Below are positions 18,179 to 26,968 of a stretch of 64,000 nt of DNA, one piece after another. The translations under genes and the position numbers were made by a program. The DNA comes from Methanobrevibacter sp. TLL-48-HuF1 (GTDB taxonomy: Archaea > Methanobacteriota > Methanobacteria > Methanobacteriales > Methanobacteriaceae), in the NCBI RefSeq assembly GCF_023617305.1, contig NZ_CP081485.1, forward strand, positions 62,001 through 126,000, in the 5' to 3' direction. Each line of letters starts with the position of its first letter. Position 1 is the first letter of the stretch. The notes under the pieces were generated by a model, which was given only the letters and a program-made list of their open reading frames with translations, was not told where the DNA came from and did no database searches.

Positions 18179-19102
18179 ATGAATTTAAAGCATTTGAGTT
18201 TAGCTGAAAGGCAGAATTATGAAAACATGACAATAGTTCCTATTTTAAGTGATACCAATACTCCATTTGATGTTTTAGATTTAAAAGAAGGGCTGAAAAT
18301 GGGACTTGTAAAGATTGAAGAATGTGATAACTCAAATATAGAACAAGTAAAATTAAAAAATAACTCCATATCTCCATTAATTTTACTTGATGGTGAAGAA
18401 ATTGCAGGATCTCTCCAGAACAGAATTATCTCACAAACAATGATAATAGCTCCTAAAAGTGAAATAAAAATACCTGTAAACTGTTCTGAAAAAGGAAGAA
18501 ACACCTATAAATCAGAGTTTCATTATTCAAATTACATGGCTAACTCAAATACCCGAAGAAAAAAAGTATACAATAAAAACAAACTTCGTCAGAATGTTGT
18601 ATGGAGTTCTATTGATGATTTGGAAAAGGATAAAAACACCTGCTCCAAAACAAATGCACTTAGAGACAGCTATGAAAAAAATAAATACGATATTGACAGC
18701 TATTTAAAACACTTCAAAATGGAAAATAATCAGATTGGAGTAATATGCATTGTAGAAAACAAAGTAAGCCTTGAAATATTTAATAATCATTCATTATATG
18801 AAAAGTATAATGAAATGCTACTTAGAAGTTACATTATTGACAGTTCCAACAAAGAAAAAATAAATATCTCCAACAAAGAGCTTGAAAATATACTGGATAG
18901 TATAAATGATGATTCATTTATTAAAAAAGAGGCAGTAGGTTTAGGAAAATATTATAAAATTTCCAACAGCTACGGTAACGGGCATATATTAATCTATGAA
19001 AATAATATGGTACATGCCAGCTTCTTTAAAAAAATTGAAGAACCAGCAGTGAATAATGGATTTGTAAAAAACATTCAAAATAATAAACAGGCAATATGTT
19101 AA
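18179..19102 (+). CDS. ARPP-1-like protein (copy B)
   Basis: A 307-residue paralog of 15301-16185 with the same landmarks: MTIVPILSD, GLKMGLVKIEE, LILLDGEEIAGSLQNRII, IPVNCSEKGRNTYKSEFHYS, CSKTNALRDSYE and HASFF near the end. It differs throughout, so the duplication is not recent. Ribosome-binding site aggtgatt 4-5 bp before the ATG. It is the fourth gene of the same-direction run starting with copy A, and sits 10 bp after the HIRAN-like gene. Confidence 0.65.
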   Translation: MNLKHLSLAERQNYENMTIVPILSDTNTPFDVLDLKEGLKMGLVKIEECDNSNIEQVKLKNNSISPLILLDGEEIAGSLQNRIISQTMIIAPKSEIKIPVNCSEKGRNTYKSEFHYSNYMANSNTRRKKVYNKNKLRQNVVWSSIDDLEKDKNTCSKTNALRDSYEKNKYDIDSYLKHFKMENNQIGVICIVENKVSLEIFNNHSLYEKYNEMLLRSYIIDSSNKEKINISNKELENILDSINDDSFIKKEAVGLGKYYKISNSYGNGHILIYENNMVHASFFKKIEEPAVNNGFVKNIQNNKQAIC

Positions 19103-19122
19103 TTTAATTGAGAGGAATAAAA

Positions 19123-19296
19123 ATGACTAATTATGAATGTAATGGATTAAAATATAAAACAAACAGTACTAAAAGTGTAAAACACTGTCCAGGTTGCGGA
19201 TCAACAGATTTTGTAATGGACGATTGCAGGTGTGAATTAATATGCAGAAAATGCGGAATGGTTATAGATGATGAATTCATACAATATGGACCTTAA
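19123..19296 (+). CDS. Stand-alone TFB-type zinc ribbon protein
   Basis: A 57-residue protein that is little more than a zinc ribbon: CPGCGSTDFVMDDCRCELIC, then RKCGMVIDDEFIQYGP. The spacing and the (V)IDDEFIQ.GP end match the N-terminal ribbon of archaeal TFB/TFIIB, but the cyclin domains are absent. GAGAGG at about 19109-19115 supports the ATG at 19123 rather than the in-frame codon at 19108. It could act as a transcription modulator (inference) or be a trimmed TFB. Confidence 0.6.
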   Translation: MTNYECNGLKYKTNSTKSVKHCPGCGSTDFVMDDCRCELICRKCGMVIDDEFIQYGP

Positions 19297-19300
19297 AAAA

Positions 19301-19341
19301 AAGGTAATTGGAAAAAGCTGAGCGATAAATTCCATTACCTT
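19301..19341. terminator. Hairpin at the end of the ARPP-1/nadV run
   Basis: AAGGTAATTGGA (19301-19312) pairs with TCCATTACCTT (19331-19341) with one bulged base; the loop is about 18 nt. It begins 4 bp after the zinc-ribbon stop codon and separates that gene from minus-strand sequence, so it could serve both directions. Confidence 0.5.
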
Positions 19342-19364
19342 AAAAACTTATTTATAAATTGTTG

Positions 19365-19790
19365 CTAATCGATATTAATAACTTTTGCATGTTCTGAAGA
19401 GCTTTCATATGATGAACCATAATCAAAAGAACCTGAATCAGATCCAGAAGAACTAAAACTTCCTGAACTGTAATCTTCATAGTAATCATCATCAAAATCA
19501 TCATCAATGGATGTATCATTTGAAGAAGTGTCTTTTTTTATATTAACAGTATGTGGGGGTGCTTAAATCACTATTGGAAGTATTATTAGTTTTATCAGCA
19601 TTAGAATAGATAACACTATTTACAATAGTTAGTAATCATGTGTTGTAATTAAAATATTATCATGAGTTTCATCATTACCTATAAATATTGTATAGGTTCC
19701 GGTATTTTGATTATAATAAACACTCGTTCCATTTTCAACAAGCACATGACTATTTAACTGTTGACTATCACGTAAAATACAAAAGATTCA
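19365..19790 (-). pseudogene. Decayed Ser/Asn-rich secreted protein gene
   Basis: Minus-strand frames give pieces of one protein: DSQQLNSHVLVENGTSVYY..GTYTIFIGNDETHDNILITTH, then in another frame NSVIYSNADKTNNTSNSD, then PPHTVNIKKDTSSNDTS and a Ser/Gly/Tyr-rich acidic tail ending AKVINID before a stop at 19365-19367. Frames change at least twice and internal stops are present. The composition is that of Methanobrevibacter cell-surface proteins. Inactive remnant. Confidence 0.6.
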
Positions 19791-19794
19791 ATTT

Positions 19795-21006
19795 TCATAT
19801 ATTTTCATTTTTTAAAAAATCAATTACATTTAAATGAGTTATTCCATTTTTAGAGTAGTCCCAGTCATCTAATGTTAATACATATTTAGGATAATTGTCA
19901 GATATTTTCTCTAAAGGATTAAATTCTCTTTCACGTGTATTTTCATCTAAAATTGACTCTGATACTTGAATATAAATAGTTTTATCATGTTTTCTACATA
20001 TAAAATCAATTTCTTGTTTTCCAATATTTCCAACAGTAACCCGATATTTTCTTCTGATTAACTCTAAAAATACTACATTTTCCAATATTTGCCCTCTTGA
20101 CTTATTAACTCCAGCCTGTAATTGATAAAATCCCGGATCAATACAATAATATTTTTCATTAACACTAAGAAGTTTTTTTGTTTTTATTTCTTCTCTTTGT
20201 GCTTTTAATAAAATATAAGCTTCAGTAATATGTTTTAAGTATGTACTGATGGTATTTGTTGAGACATTTATATTTTCATGTTTCAAATACTTTTTAATAG
20301 AGTTAACAGAAAATATCTGGCCTGTGTTTGTTATTAAAAATTTTATTAGCCTTTCTAAAAAACCAATATTTCGCATATTATTTCTATAAATTATATCTTT
20401 AAGAACAATAGTACTATAGATATCTGTTAAATAATCTATTTTTTCATCATCATCAAAATCAAGAACTCTTGGAAGGCCTCCATATTTAAGATATTTATTA
20501 AATATTGATTTTTCATTATCTTTTGTTAAATTTCCATTAGTTACTTTGTAATATTCTAATATTTCATTAAATGAAAATGGATATAGGTCTATTTTGATAT
20601 ATCTGCCAGAAATTAAAGTAGCTAATTCTCCAGATAATAATTTGGAATTTGAACCTGTAATGTAAATATCACAATTTAAATCAATTCTATATGCATTAAT
20701 ACTTTTTTCCCAATTGGAAACTAATTGGATTTCATCAAAAAGTAAATATATTTTTCCTTTGAGATTTTCAGTTTGTTTAAATATATATTCATTTAGATCC
20801 ACATAATCTTTAATGTTGTCGTATTTAGATGATTCTAATGATACATATAGAATGTTTTCATTATTTACCCCACGTTTTTCAAGTTCATCAATAATTTGTT
20901 TAAGTAAACAAGTTTTACCACATCTTCTAACTCCAGTTATAGCTTTAATTTCTTCTTTATCAATGAATTTACGTATTTTTGATAAATATAATTCTCTTTT
21001 TATCAT
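19795..21006 (-). CDS. DUF4143-type AAA ATPase
   Basis: About 403 residues. N-terminal AAA_14 domain: Walker A GVRRCGKTCLL near residue 28, Walker B IYLLFDEIQLV, then IYITGSNSKLL. The C-terminal DUF4143 region has YKVTVGNIGKQEIDFICRK...IYIQVSE, a PD-(D/E)XK-like layout (D and Q/E positions). The ATG at 21006 is preferred because GAGATGA lies 5 bp upstream; a second in-frame ATG is at 21015. Such proteins are widespread in archaeal accessory DNA with unclear roles. An inverted repeat lies upstream at 21071-21114. Confidence 0.75.
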   Translation of the reverse strand: MIKRELYLSKIRKFIDKEEIKAITGVRRCGKTCLLKQIIDELEKRGVNNENILYVSLESSKYDNIKDYVDLNEYIFKQTENLKGKIYLLFDEIQLVSNWEKSINAYRIDLNCDIYITGSNSKLLSGELATLISGRYIKIDLYPFSFNEILEYYKVTNGNLTKDNEKSIFNKYLKYGGLPRVLDFDDDEKIDYLTDIYSTIVLKDIIYRNNMRNIGFLERLIKFLITNTGQIFSVNSIKKYLKHENINVSTNTISTYLKHITEAYILLKAQREEIKTKKLLSVNEKYYCIDPGFYQLQAGVNKSRGQILENVVFLELIRRKYRVTVGNIGKQEIDFICRKHDKTIYIQVSESILDENTREREFNPLEKISDNYPKYVLTLDDWDYSKNGITHLNVIDFLKNENI

Positions 21007-21070
21007 AAAAATCATCTCGTGATATTATTTATATTTTTAATTAATAATAAATTTTTCTAATTTTAAATTG

Positions 21071-21114
21071 TATAATGAACAAAATTAATAAAATCATAAT
21101 TTTTATTCATTATA
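21071..21114. promoter_or_regulatory. Inverted repeat upstream of the ATPase gene
   Basis: TATAATGAA (21071-21079) is exactly repeated in inverted form as TTCATTATA (21106-21114), 56 bp upstream of the ATPase start codon. A regulator-binding site is possible. Confidence 0.4.
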
Positions 21115-21316
21115 TTATTTAAAAATACAAATAATTAAAAAAATCATCAATATATAATTTAAAAATGAAATTATCTTAAGTATCAAAGAGGCGGTAATTT
21201 AATTTCGTCTTTTTCAATGTAAACAAACCTTTTTCATGACATCTGATTTTTTTACTATAATACTCCAGTTACACTTTTGCAATAATAAAATATAAACTAA
21301 AAATAAATAGAAATAA

Positions 21317-21517
21317 TTAAAACTCTTCCAAGGCTCCATCTTCACTTATTTTTTGAATTGTTGCTTTTGTATCACTTAATTCAGTATTACACTCTTTAAG
21401 TAATATATTTGCCTGAGTATACAACTCAACAGCTTCTTTTAACGGAACATTGTCTGATTCTAATTGTTTAACTAATTTTTCCAATTCTTCTAACTTTTCT
21501 TCAAAACTTTTAGTCAT
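21317..21517 (-). CDS. xseB: Exonuclease VII small subunit
   Basis: A 66-residue protein with the family pattern SFEEKLEELEKLVKQLESDN, then PLKEAVELYTQANILLKECN, a helical hairpin. It binds the long coiled coil of XseA to form exonuclease VII, which degrades single-stranded DNA from either end. The gene starts 17 bp after the xseA stop codon in the same direction, so they form an operon. Length is typical. Confidence 0.9.
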   Translation of the reverse strand: MTKSFEEKLEELEKLVKQLESDNVPLKEAVELYTQANILLKECNTELSDTKATIQKISEDGALEEF

Positions 21518-21534
21518 ATTATCACCTTTTTATT

Positions 21535-23121
21535 TTATTTTAAACTAAGTAATATTAACAGTACTATAACAATAGCTAAAAACAGTATTATAATTACATT
21601 TTTAGCTTTGGATTTTCTTATTTCATCAGGATCTTTTACAACATATCCTTTTTCCAGCAATTCATCAGGATTTAAAATCTTTAATTTTTCTTCAAGAATC
21701 TTTAATTTATTTTCATTGCTGTCTAATGTCTTAGTAATTTCTGCATCTAAACTTTTATGTATTTGAGCCATTTTAACAAATTTATCGTCCAATACATGAC
21801 ACGGATTGCTGAAAACATGATTATTTTTAATTATTTCCAAATCATGAATATGTGAATTCAATGTGACATTAATTGAATTATTTAAATTATTCTCAATTAA
21901 ATTTAAAGAATTTCTTTTTAATTCAAAAGATTCAAGGAAATTCAGGGATTTTAAATTTTTAAAATGTAGGTTAAGTTTATTTTCATATTCTAACAGACAG
22001 TTAGATATGTTGTTATCCAATTCATTTTTAAATAAAGTAATTTTACCGACTTTTTTATTTAAGATATAATCAGGATTATTCAGAATATATGAATTATTAA
22101 AGTTATCAAGCTGCAGTTCATTTGACTGAATCAGCTGATTTAATGATTTCTCAGCAGTTGTTTTTAATAAAACCAAATTTGTGTGATGATTCTTATACTT
22201 TGATAAAGGATCTTTTAAGGTTTTATTGTTTTTGGAAATATTGAGTTTATGTGTTAAATTATCTAATTTGGAATTTATTAAATCATTTAATCTTGTTTCA
22301 ATATTTTTTAGCTTTTCATTAAGTTCAACTTTATTTGGAACAACCAGCTCAGCTGCTTTTGTAGGTGTTGCTGCAACTTTATCGGATGCCAAATCTGAAA
22401 GCGTTTTGTCTGTTGAGTGACCAATAGCTGTTATAACCGGTTTTTTAGAATTAGCTATTGAACGTACAACTTCCTCTTTGTTAAAATCCCATAAATCCTG
22501 AGTACTTCCTCCTCCACGACCTACAATTATCACATCAACATCTGTTTTGTTTGCCAATGCAATATTTTTAGTTATGCTTCGGGTAGAGTTGGCTCCCTGT
22601 ACTGTAGTGTTCCAGACAATTATTTCTGCAGGCCATCTTTTTTCAATGTTGTTTACAATGTCTTTAACGGCTTTTCCGCTTGCAGAGGTTATTACTCCTA
22701 TTTTTTTAGGATATTGTGGAATTGCTTTTTTGTCTTTAAATAATCCTTCTTTATCTAATTTCTTTTTAAGCTTTTCAAAAGCAATGTATAAATCTCCCAA
22801 TCCTGCTTCCTGCATTTTTCTTACTCGGAATTGCAGGTTTCCACGTACTTTATAAAATGAAACTTCACCACTGGCTACAACATCCACACCATTTTTAGGT
22901 TCGAAATCCAAAGATTTTGTAGATAATTTAAACATTACACAGGAAATTGAAGAGTTTTTGTCTTTTAGGGAGAAATAGTAGTGTCCTGAATTATATGATC
23001 CGTTAAAATTAGTTATTTCACCTCTGATTTTGATCTTTTTAAAATCATCACAGTAGCTAATTTTTTTATCAATCAAATTATTGATTGCACTGATTGAGTA
23101 AATATCATTTTCTTCCATCAA
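21535..23121 (-). CDS. xseA: Exonuclease VII large subunit with C-terminal membrane anchor
   Basis: A 528-residue protein. An N-terminal OB-fold (residues 25-100, GSYNSGHYYFSLKDKNSSIS) is followed by the catalytic domain (GVITSASGKAVKDI, VDVIIVGRGGGSTQDLWDFN, AIGHSTDKTLSDLASDKVAA) and a long coiled coil. The end is unusual: after the coiled coil a short KSKAKN linker leads into about 21 hydrophobic residues (NVIIILFLAIVIVLLILLSL), a likely membrane helix, as the last segment. Standard XseA is soluble. Together with xseB downstream this is the ssDNA exonuclease. Confidence 0.9.
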   Translation of the reverse strand: MMEENDIYSISAINNLIDKKISYCDDFKKIKIRGEITNFNGSYNSGHYYFSLKDKNSSISCVMFKLSTKSLDFEPKNGVDVVASGEVSFYKVRGNLQFRVRKMQEAGLGDLYIAFEKLKKKLDKEGLFKDKKAIPQYPKKIGVITSASGKAVKDIVNNIEKRWPAEIIVWNTTVQGANSTRSITKNIALANKTDVDVIIVGRGGGSTQDLWDFNKEEVVRSIANSKKPVITAIGHSTDKTLSDLASDKVAATPTKAAELVVPNKVELNEKLKNIETRLNDLINSKLDNLTHKLNISKNNKTLKDPLSKYKNHHTNLVLLKTTAEKSLNQLIQSNELQLDNFNNSYILNNPDYILNKKVGKITLFKNELDNNISNCLLEYENKLNLHFKNLKSLNFLESFELKRNSLNLIENNLNNSINVTLNSHIHDLEIIKNNHVFSNPCHVLDDKFVKMAQIHKSLDAEITKTLDSNENKLKILEEKLKILNPDELLEKGYVVKDPDEIRKSKAKNVIIILFLAIVIVLLILLSLK

Positions 23122-23350
23122 AACACCATGCAGGTTAAATTTAATATTGAATTTAACTTGTAATAATGTTTTATCATTAATCTGATTTAATCATTGTTAT
23201 TTAATTGTGTCAACTAAAAAAAAGTATTACTTTAAAAAAATTTTTTATTATAAATTCAAAAATTGAAGAAAATGGTCTTTTTGCAGCAGCTAACCTATAT
23301 GTCCTGATAGTTTTTTGACACCTTCTCAGAAAAGAGATTTTCAGCCTAAT

Positions 23351-23393
23351 TTTATATATAAAGAGAACGTATATTTTATGTAATAATATACGT
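23351..23393 (+). promoter_or_regulatory. TATA box and 9-bp inverted repeat before the recombinase
   Basis: tttatatata (23351-23360) looks like a TATA box. Just downstream ACGTATATT (23367-23375) is inverted as AATATACGT (23385-23393). An operator placed between TATA box and the recombinase start would fit repression. The rest of 23122-23494 is AT-rich without a gene. Confidence 0.5.
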
Positions 23394-23494
23394 AAGTAAA
23401 AGAAAGATACGAATATTTTATATACTAAAAAAACAAAGAATAAAATGTAGCAAAAATTGGGATTAAAAAATCATGAACTAGGTGAAAAAAGATT

Positions 23495-24574
23495 ATGATT
23501 GCTACAAAAGAACTTTCAGGATATTTAGATGAATATCTTGAAGAAAAACAAGAGATAAAGAACCTAACCTCAGAAACAATTAAAAAACAAACATTTAATA
23601 TTAATCAGTTTATCAATTACCTTGAAAATGAAGGAATTGAAGAACTGGACAGCACAAATGTTAAAAAACAACTAAGACACTACCGTAGATACTGTCTTAA
23701 AGGTAGAGGCAATAAAAGGACAACAGTAAAAACATACATGATGAATATTTTAGAATTCATCAACTCTGAGGAAGTTCAAGAAGAAATACAGCATGATCCC
23801 ATTAAAATGAAGGATATTATTGAAGTTAAAGTCGAAGATCCTGAAACTGCTAAAAAAAGAATTGAAAAAATAAGCTTAAATAGCCAGCAAAGTGATTTCC
23901 TACTTGAAACAATAAAATTAAGCGGAAATGCAAGGGATTATGCAATCTGTTCTACATTTCTTGACTCTGGAATTAGGTTAAAAGAGTTGGTTGGGCTTAA
24001 TAAAAGTGACATTCAAGTTCCATTAGATGAAAATGGTTTTTATATATTGCCTGATGACGTAAATAGCTATATAGAACTACATCTACGTGCAGAAACAACA
24101 AAAGGACAGTCTAAGGACCGCACTACATTTATAACCTATGATACATTAGCCAGTATTAATGATATGATTTATGACCGTATAACAAAACTTAGAAAAAATA
24201 CTTATGATGTCTACAGACCTGTTATTCAGCGAAAAAAAGCTGAAGCTGAGAAAACCCGTGAAGAACTTTTTTTAAATCAAAAGGGAAAACGTATAGGAAA
24301 ACGTGCAGTTCAAGATGTGATAAAAAAGTATGCTAAGTTAAGTGATGAGAGAATAGCTAATGAAAATATAGATTGTCCGGTAAATTACGGGAAAAATGTT
24401 AGTGTTCATATTCTCAGACACACTGCACTAAGTCATTATGCTGAAATCCTTACAGTAGCTGAGGTTCAAAGTATAGCAGGACATAGTAACAGCCAAACAA
24501 CTGACAAATATATTCACATTGATCGTGAGCATATTAAACAAAAATTAAAACTTAATAATATGAAAGCTATGTAA
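23495..24574 (+). CDS. Tyrosine recombinase/integrase
   Basis: A 359-residue tyrosine recombinase. The N-terminal SAM-like DNA-binding domain (residues 1-95) is followed by the catalytic domain with the Arg of SGIRLKELVGLN, HILRHTALSHYAE (H-x-x-R-H), GHSNSQTTDKYIHI with the nucleophilic Tyr. These domains join strands by site-specific recombination. It could be the XerA-type chromosome-dimer resolvase or an integrase of a lost element; neighbours on both sides are long non-coding stretches, and no viral genes flank it. The ATG follows a weak gaaaaaag site. Confidence 0.75.
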   Translation: MIATKELSGYLDEYLEEKQEIKNLTSETIKKQTFNINQFINYLENEGIEELDSTNVKKQLRHYRRYCLKGRGNKRTTVKTYMMNILEFINSEEVQEEIQHDPIKMKDIIEVKVEDPETAKKRIEKISLNSQQSDFLLETIKLSGNARDYAICSTFLDSGIRLKELVGLNKSDIQVPLDENGFYILPDDVNSYIELHLRAETTKGQSKDRTTFITYDTLASINDMIYDRITKLRKNTYDVYRPVIQRKKAEAEKTREELFLNQKGKRIGKRAVQDVIKKYAKLSDERIANENIDCPVNYGKNVSVHILRHTALSHYAEILTVAEVQSIAGHSNSQTTDKYIHIDREHIKQKLKLNNMKAM

Positions 24575-25307
24575 TTTAGCTTTCTTTTAAATCTTTTTTT
24601 ATGAAACTGCCATATATTAACAGCCTGACCTATATCATGTTAACCCATTTAGCAAGTTTTTCTTTTATAAATTTCATGAAAATTATAAATTTTTGGTTGA
24701 ATATCTGTTCATATTCTGATTTAAGCTAAATAACAATATAATATTTGTTTTTATCTTTAAAATTAGTATAATAATATTTATTCTATTTAAATATCATTAA
24801 TTAAATATTTAAATATAAAATAAGTTTATTTAAGGTCTTTTTTTATAAGATTTATTAAATCTTAAATATTATATGAGTCGGCATTAGTATGCCGAATATT
24901 TCTGTATTTACAGACAAAATATAAATAAGATAAATTAGTTAAATAGCTATTATAAGTATAATTACTATAATAAGTAAAACACTAATACTACTATTAATAT
25001 ATGTTATAGCTATTCATATTAAATAACTACTATCTGTAAAATATATAAATAATATATTATACCCCTAATACTCAAATCATATTTTATTAATTTTTAACTG
25101 AAATTTTAAGTAAAAATTGGTCTAAATTATCAGCTCCATATATATGTAACTAATACAAAAATACTATTTTAATCAATACTTTCATTAAACCAATACTTTC
25201 AACCAATAATTTGAGTACTTTTTATTAAATTTATTAATTTTTATTTTATAAATTGCACTATAAAATAATTTCCCACAAAAAAAGAAAAAAAGGAATTATG
25301 AAATCCC
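24575..25307. other. 730-bp AT-rich non-coding region after the recombinase
   Basis: No ORF or RNA gene recognised. It contains a strong hairpin TCGGCAT-tagt-ATGCCGA (24878-24895), a palindrome TCTGTA-tt-TACAGA (24901-24914) and many short ATATTA/TATAAT runs. The sequence gacctatatcatg near 24625 shares ACCTATAT with aacctatatgtcctg near 23294 on the other side of the recombinase. Recombination site, replication-related region or decayed DNA are all possible. Confidence 0.4.
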
Positions 25308-25739
25308 TTAATCATCATAATATTCTCCATTACTTCTGTATTTTACTGTTGAACCATAAGTATTAATATAATCCTGGCTATGGTATCCATGTCTGTCAGG
25401 CATGTCTCCACTACCTATAGGTCTTCCAGAAGCTTTATCATATAAAACATAACCTTCCCCATCACTATCCTGTTTACTGTACCATGTATCACCTTCACAA
25501 ACCCAATCAGAATGAGGATCCTCAGATTGTGAAGATGCAGAAGAATATGATTTATGTTCATCAGATATTGAGCGAACATCAGCAGTATTATTAGTAGTGT
25601 TATTAGTAATATTTGCAGTATTATTTAATGTTGTATTATTTACCGGTTCGCTGCTTAGTGAAACAGTATAAATCAATCCACCGATAAGGCAGCACACAAT
25701 CAGTATAAGTATGGCTATAATAGTTCTTTCATTGTCCAT
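25308..25739 (-). CDS. Membrane-anchored extracellular protein
   Basis: A 143-residue protein with an N-terminal membrane helix (residues 6-28, IIAILILIVCCLIGGLIYTV), then a Thr/Asn-rich stalk with many N-T-T/N-x-S/T sequons and a C-terminal domain (DWVCEGDTWYSKQDSDGEGYV) of unknown fold. Probably anchored with the domain outside the cell. No family assigned. Confidence 0.6.
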   Translation of the reverse strand: MDNERTIIAILILIVCCLIGGLIYTVSLSSEPVNNTTLNNTANITNNTTNNTADVRSISDEHKSYSSASSQSEDPHSDWVCEGDTWYSKQDSDGEGYVLYDKASGRPIGSGDMPDRHGYHSQDYINTYGSTVKYRSNGEYYDD

Positions 25740-25826
25740 CTCTTCACCAAAATTACATATTTAAAATATGATAAAAAATATCATACTTAAAATATTATTA
25801 TATTGTTTATACTATTTAAACACATA

Positions 25827-26369
25827 TTACTCATTAGTATCAGTTAAAATCTCTTCTATTTCCAAAAGATTATTGGGAAAATAGATTTTTTTCTGCTTAT
25901 CTGATGTAGATAAACCCATTTCAATCATATGATCCAAAAGAACTTTCAGGTTATCATAATATCCATTAAGATTATATATAATACATGGAGCATTTATCTG
26001 TTTTAGGGCAACTTTAGTCATTATTTCAGTTATTTCATCTAAAGTACCGGTACCTCCCGGAAAAGCAATGAAAGCATCTCCAAGTTCAATCATTTTTCTC
26101 TTTCTATCCTGCAGATCACTGGTTATTATAAGTTCGCTTAAATTTTCATGCTGCAGGTTATCGTCTATAAAAAACTCAGGTTCAACACCAATTGCCATAC
26201 CTTCAGCATTCAGAACACTGTCTGCAAGTTCCCCCATCAATCCTATTTTTGAACCGCCATAAACAAGTATATGATTATTTTCAGCAATCCACACTCCAAG
26301 TTCCCTTACAGCTTCTTTCAGAAAGGGGTCACTACCTTCATGTGATCCAAGATATACAGTAATTTTCAT
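25827..26369 (-). CDS. LOG-family protein (nucleotide 5'-monophosphate phosphoribohydrolase-like)
   Basis: A 180-residue Rossmann-fold protein of the TIGR00730/LOG family. It shows YGGSKIGLMGELADSVL (residues about 38-54) and the signature PGGTGTLDEI (residues about 104-113). Known LOG proteins cleave nucleoside monophosphates to base plus ribose 5-phosphate; the archaeal substrate is uncertain. Length is normal and the key Arg/Glu region RKRKMIELGDAF is intact. Confidence 0.8.
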   Translation of the reverse strand: MKITVYLGSHEGSDPFLKEAVRELGVWIAENNHILVYGGSKIGLMGELADSVLNAEGMAIGVEPEFFIDDNLQHENLSELIITSDLQDRKRKMIELGDAFIAFPGGTGTLDEITEIMTKVALKQINAPCIIYNLNGYYDNLKVLLDHMIEMGLSTSDKQKKIYFPNNLLEIEEILTDTNE

Positions 26370-26408
26370 TAAGTTACACCTATTATGTTATATATGCTCC
26401 AAATTCTC

Positions 26409-26774
26409 TTAAATTCCAAAAATAAATATTATAAATGAAACGATTGGTATAATTATTCCATGTTTAAAAGTTTTTTCATCACTGATTAATTTTAGTGACA
26501 CATAAACTGACAGCATAATTGACAATAACGGATATAGCAATAGCCTGTCGGCATTTATTACTTTAACATTATACCACGCGGAAAGTACAGAAATTAAAAG
26601 AATTAAAACTGTCAAATAACCTATTCCTATTAATGCGTATCTTTTATTTTTTTCATAATCACTGCCTGCATCAGTTTGAGTATTTGAATCAGAATTATCT
26701 ATTTTTGTTCCACATTCCTGGCAGAATTTAGAATCTTTTTCAACTAATACACCGCAATTAGGACAATTAACCAT
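26409..26774 (-). CDS. Zinc-ribbon membrane protein
   Basis: A 121-residue protein with an N-terminal zinc ribbon (VNCPNCG ... FCQECGTKI) and three hydrophobic helices (residues about 46-66, 74-92, 103-121). Same type as the double-ribbon proteins at 4890 and 5459 but with one ribbon. Function unknown. The intergenic region upstream (26775-26968) holds nothing I recognise. Confidence 0.6.
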   Translation of the reverse strand: MVNCPNCGVLVEKDSKFCQECGTKIDNSDSNTQTDAGSDYEKNKRYALIGIGYLTVLILLISVLSAWYNVKVINADRLLLYPLLSIMLSVYVSLKLISDEKTFKHGIIIPIVSFIIFIFGI

Positions 26775-26968
26775 AAAAACATCCCCCCAATTGTTTTTAT
26801 TTATCTTGTTAACAATATATAATAATTATGTTTTGAAAACAGGAAAAAACATGATTTTCATTTAATGATATTGCAGAGCAGGGCTTTTTTAAAAAACAGA
26901 AACTGTCAAAACAGCATTTTGTCTGATTTAACAAAAATTAAAAATATAAAAAAGGTAGAAAAAATATC

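Noticed and set aside
24575-25307. Replication origin
   Set aside because: AT-rich with palindromes, but no origin-recognition-box repeats and no cdc6/orc gene nearby.
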